14,899 nt of DNA from JBGPBY01 sp041481485 (GTDB taxonomy: Bacteria; Acidobacteriota; Terriglobia; 20CM-2-55-15): assembly GCA_041481485.1 (NCBI GenBank), contig JBGPBY010000136.1, forward strand, positions 1 through 14,899. The letters are read 5' to 3'. The notes under the pieces were generated by a model that saw only the letters and a program-made list of their open reading frames with translations, had not been told where the DNA came from and ran no database searches. Below are positions 14,775 to 14,899 of the stretch, one piece after another. A program made the translations under genes and the position numbers. Position 1 is the first letter of the stretch. Every line of letters starts with the position of its first letter.

Positions 14775-14899
14775 TGAGGTGGTCCCCAAAATTCGGACCA
14801 GTGAATAAGGTGTAAAATCGCGAGCTTCGAAACGGAGCATCATGAAATCGAAGCAGCGGCGGAATTTCAGCGCGGACATGAAGGCACGAATCGCATTGG
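14775..14899 (+). mobile_element. Left end of an IS3-family insertion sequence (continues beyond window)
   Basis: From 14775 the sequence TGAGGTGGTCCCCAAAATTC has the look of an IS3-family terminal inverted repeat (TG start, CCCC(A)AAATT(C)GGAC core, about 14775-14797). It is followed about 45 bases later by the start of a transposase OrfA. The boundary coincides with the point where the nucleotidyltransferase remnant stops matching. The other end, orfB and any target-site duplication are outside the window. Confidence 0.65.
14842..14899 (+). CDS. IS3-family transposase OrfA, N-terminal fragment cut by window end
   Basis: 19 codons are visible from ATG 14842: MKSKQRRNFSADMKARIAL. The K-RRNFS-x(2)-KARIAL pattern is the characteristic opening of IS3-family OrfA proteins (helix-turn-helix, transposase family 8), which are about 90-100 aa. 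GGAG at 14834-14837 lies four bases before the ATG. The gene runs off the window, so completeness and the orfA/orfB frameshift cannot be judged. Confidence 0.72.
   Translation, partial: MKSKQRRNFSADMKARIAL

Noticed and set aside
14580..14879. Single 99-aa gene starting at ATG 14879
   Set aside because: Its first half is reverse-complement insertion-sequence DNA (the IS3 OrfA start is read on the other strand); only the part from GTG 14744 has HEPN character.
1..14899. CRISPR array, tRNA or rRNA gene
   Set aside because: No regularly spaced direct repeats, no cloverleaf-like sequence and no rRNA-like conserved segments were seen.

Overview
The window is a chromosomal segment of a moderately GC-rich bacterium. 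The gene content (a secreted putative-esterase family protein with an Arg/Gly-rich mature N-terminus, a PIF1-like helicase ending in an HRDC domain, a large soluble hybrid histidine kinase, a partner-switching pair and GC-rich palindromic intergenic repeats) reminds me most of soil Acidobacteriota. That assignment is an inference from gene style; there is no rRNA or other taxonomic marker. I see no tRNA, rRNA or CRISPR array.

Left part (1-3586): a short palindromic repeat (about 9-150) is followed by a minus-strand exported alpha/beta-hydrolase (157-1257) whose nucleophile Ser and catalytic His both appear to be replaced. Divergent from it is a PIF1-like helicase (1473-3570) broken by a frameshift at about 1607, just after its Walker A motif.

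Middle part (3587-7620): a signalling cluster. On the minus strand are a receiver domain fused to an RsbW-like anti-sigma ATPase domain (3970-4809) and a downstream STAS anti-anti-sigma protein (3587-3943). Divergent on the plus strand is a soluble PAS-GAF-HisKA-HATPase-REC-HPt hybrid kinase (5140-7620). Between them, 4810-5139 holds a palindromic element with an exact 20-bp inverted repeat and nested alternative hairpins. A plausible circuit is: hybrid kinase and HPt phosphorylate the REC-anti-sigma protein, which acts on the STAS protein and an unlinked sigma factor.

Right part (7653-14476): one minus-strand Type I restriction-modification operon in the order hsdR, hsdS, a possible 62-aa ORF, rhuM, hsdM. 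Adjacent reading frames are linked by ATGA overlaps, with one alternative start in rhuM. The RhuM-family protein sits between the specificity and modification genes.

Far right (14580-14899): wreckage of a MNT-HEPN (MntA-HepT-like) toxin-antitoxin module. Only the last 13 codons of the nucleotidyltransferase remain, cut by what looks like an IS3-family end. The HEPN gene overlaps it and is itself cut short after 54 codons. The first 19 codons of an IS3-type transposase OrfA run off the window end. Together with the R-M operon this resembles the edge of a defence island being eroded by mobile elements.
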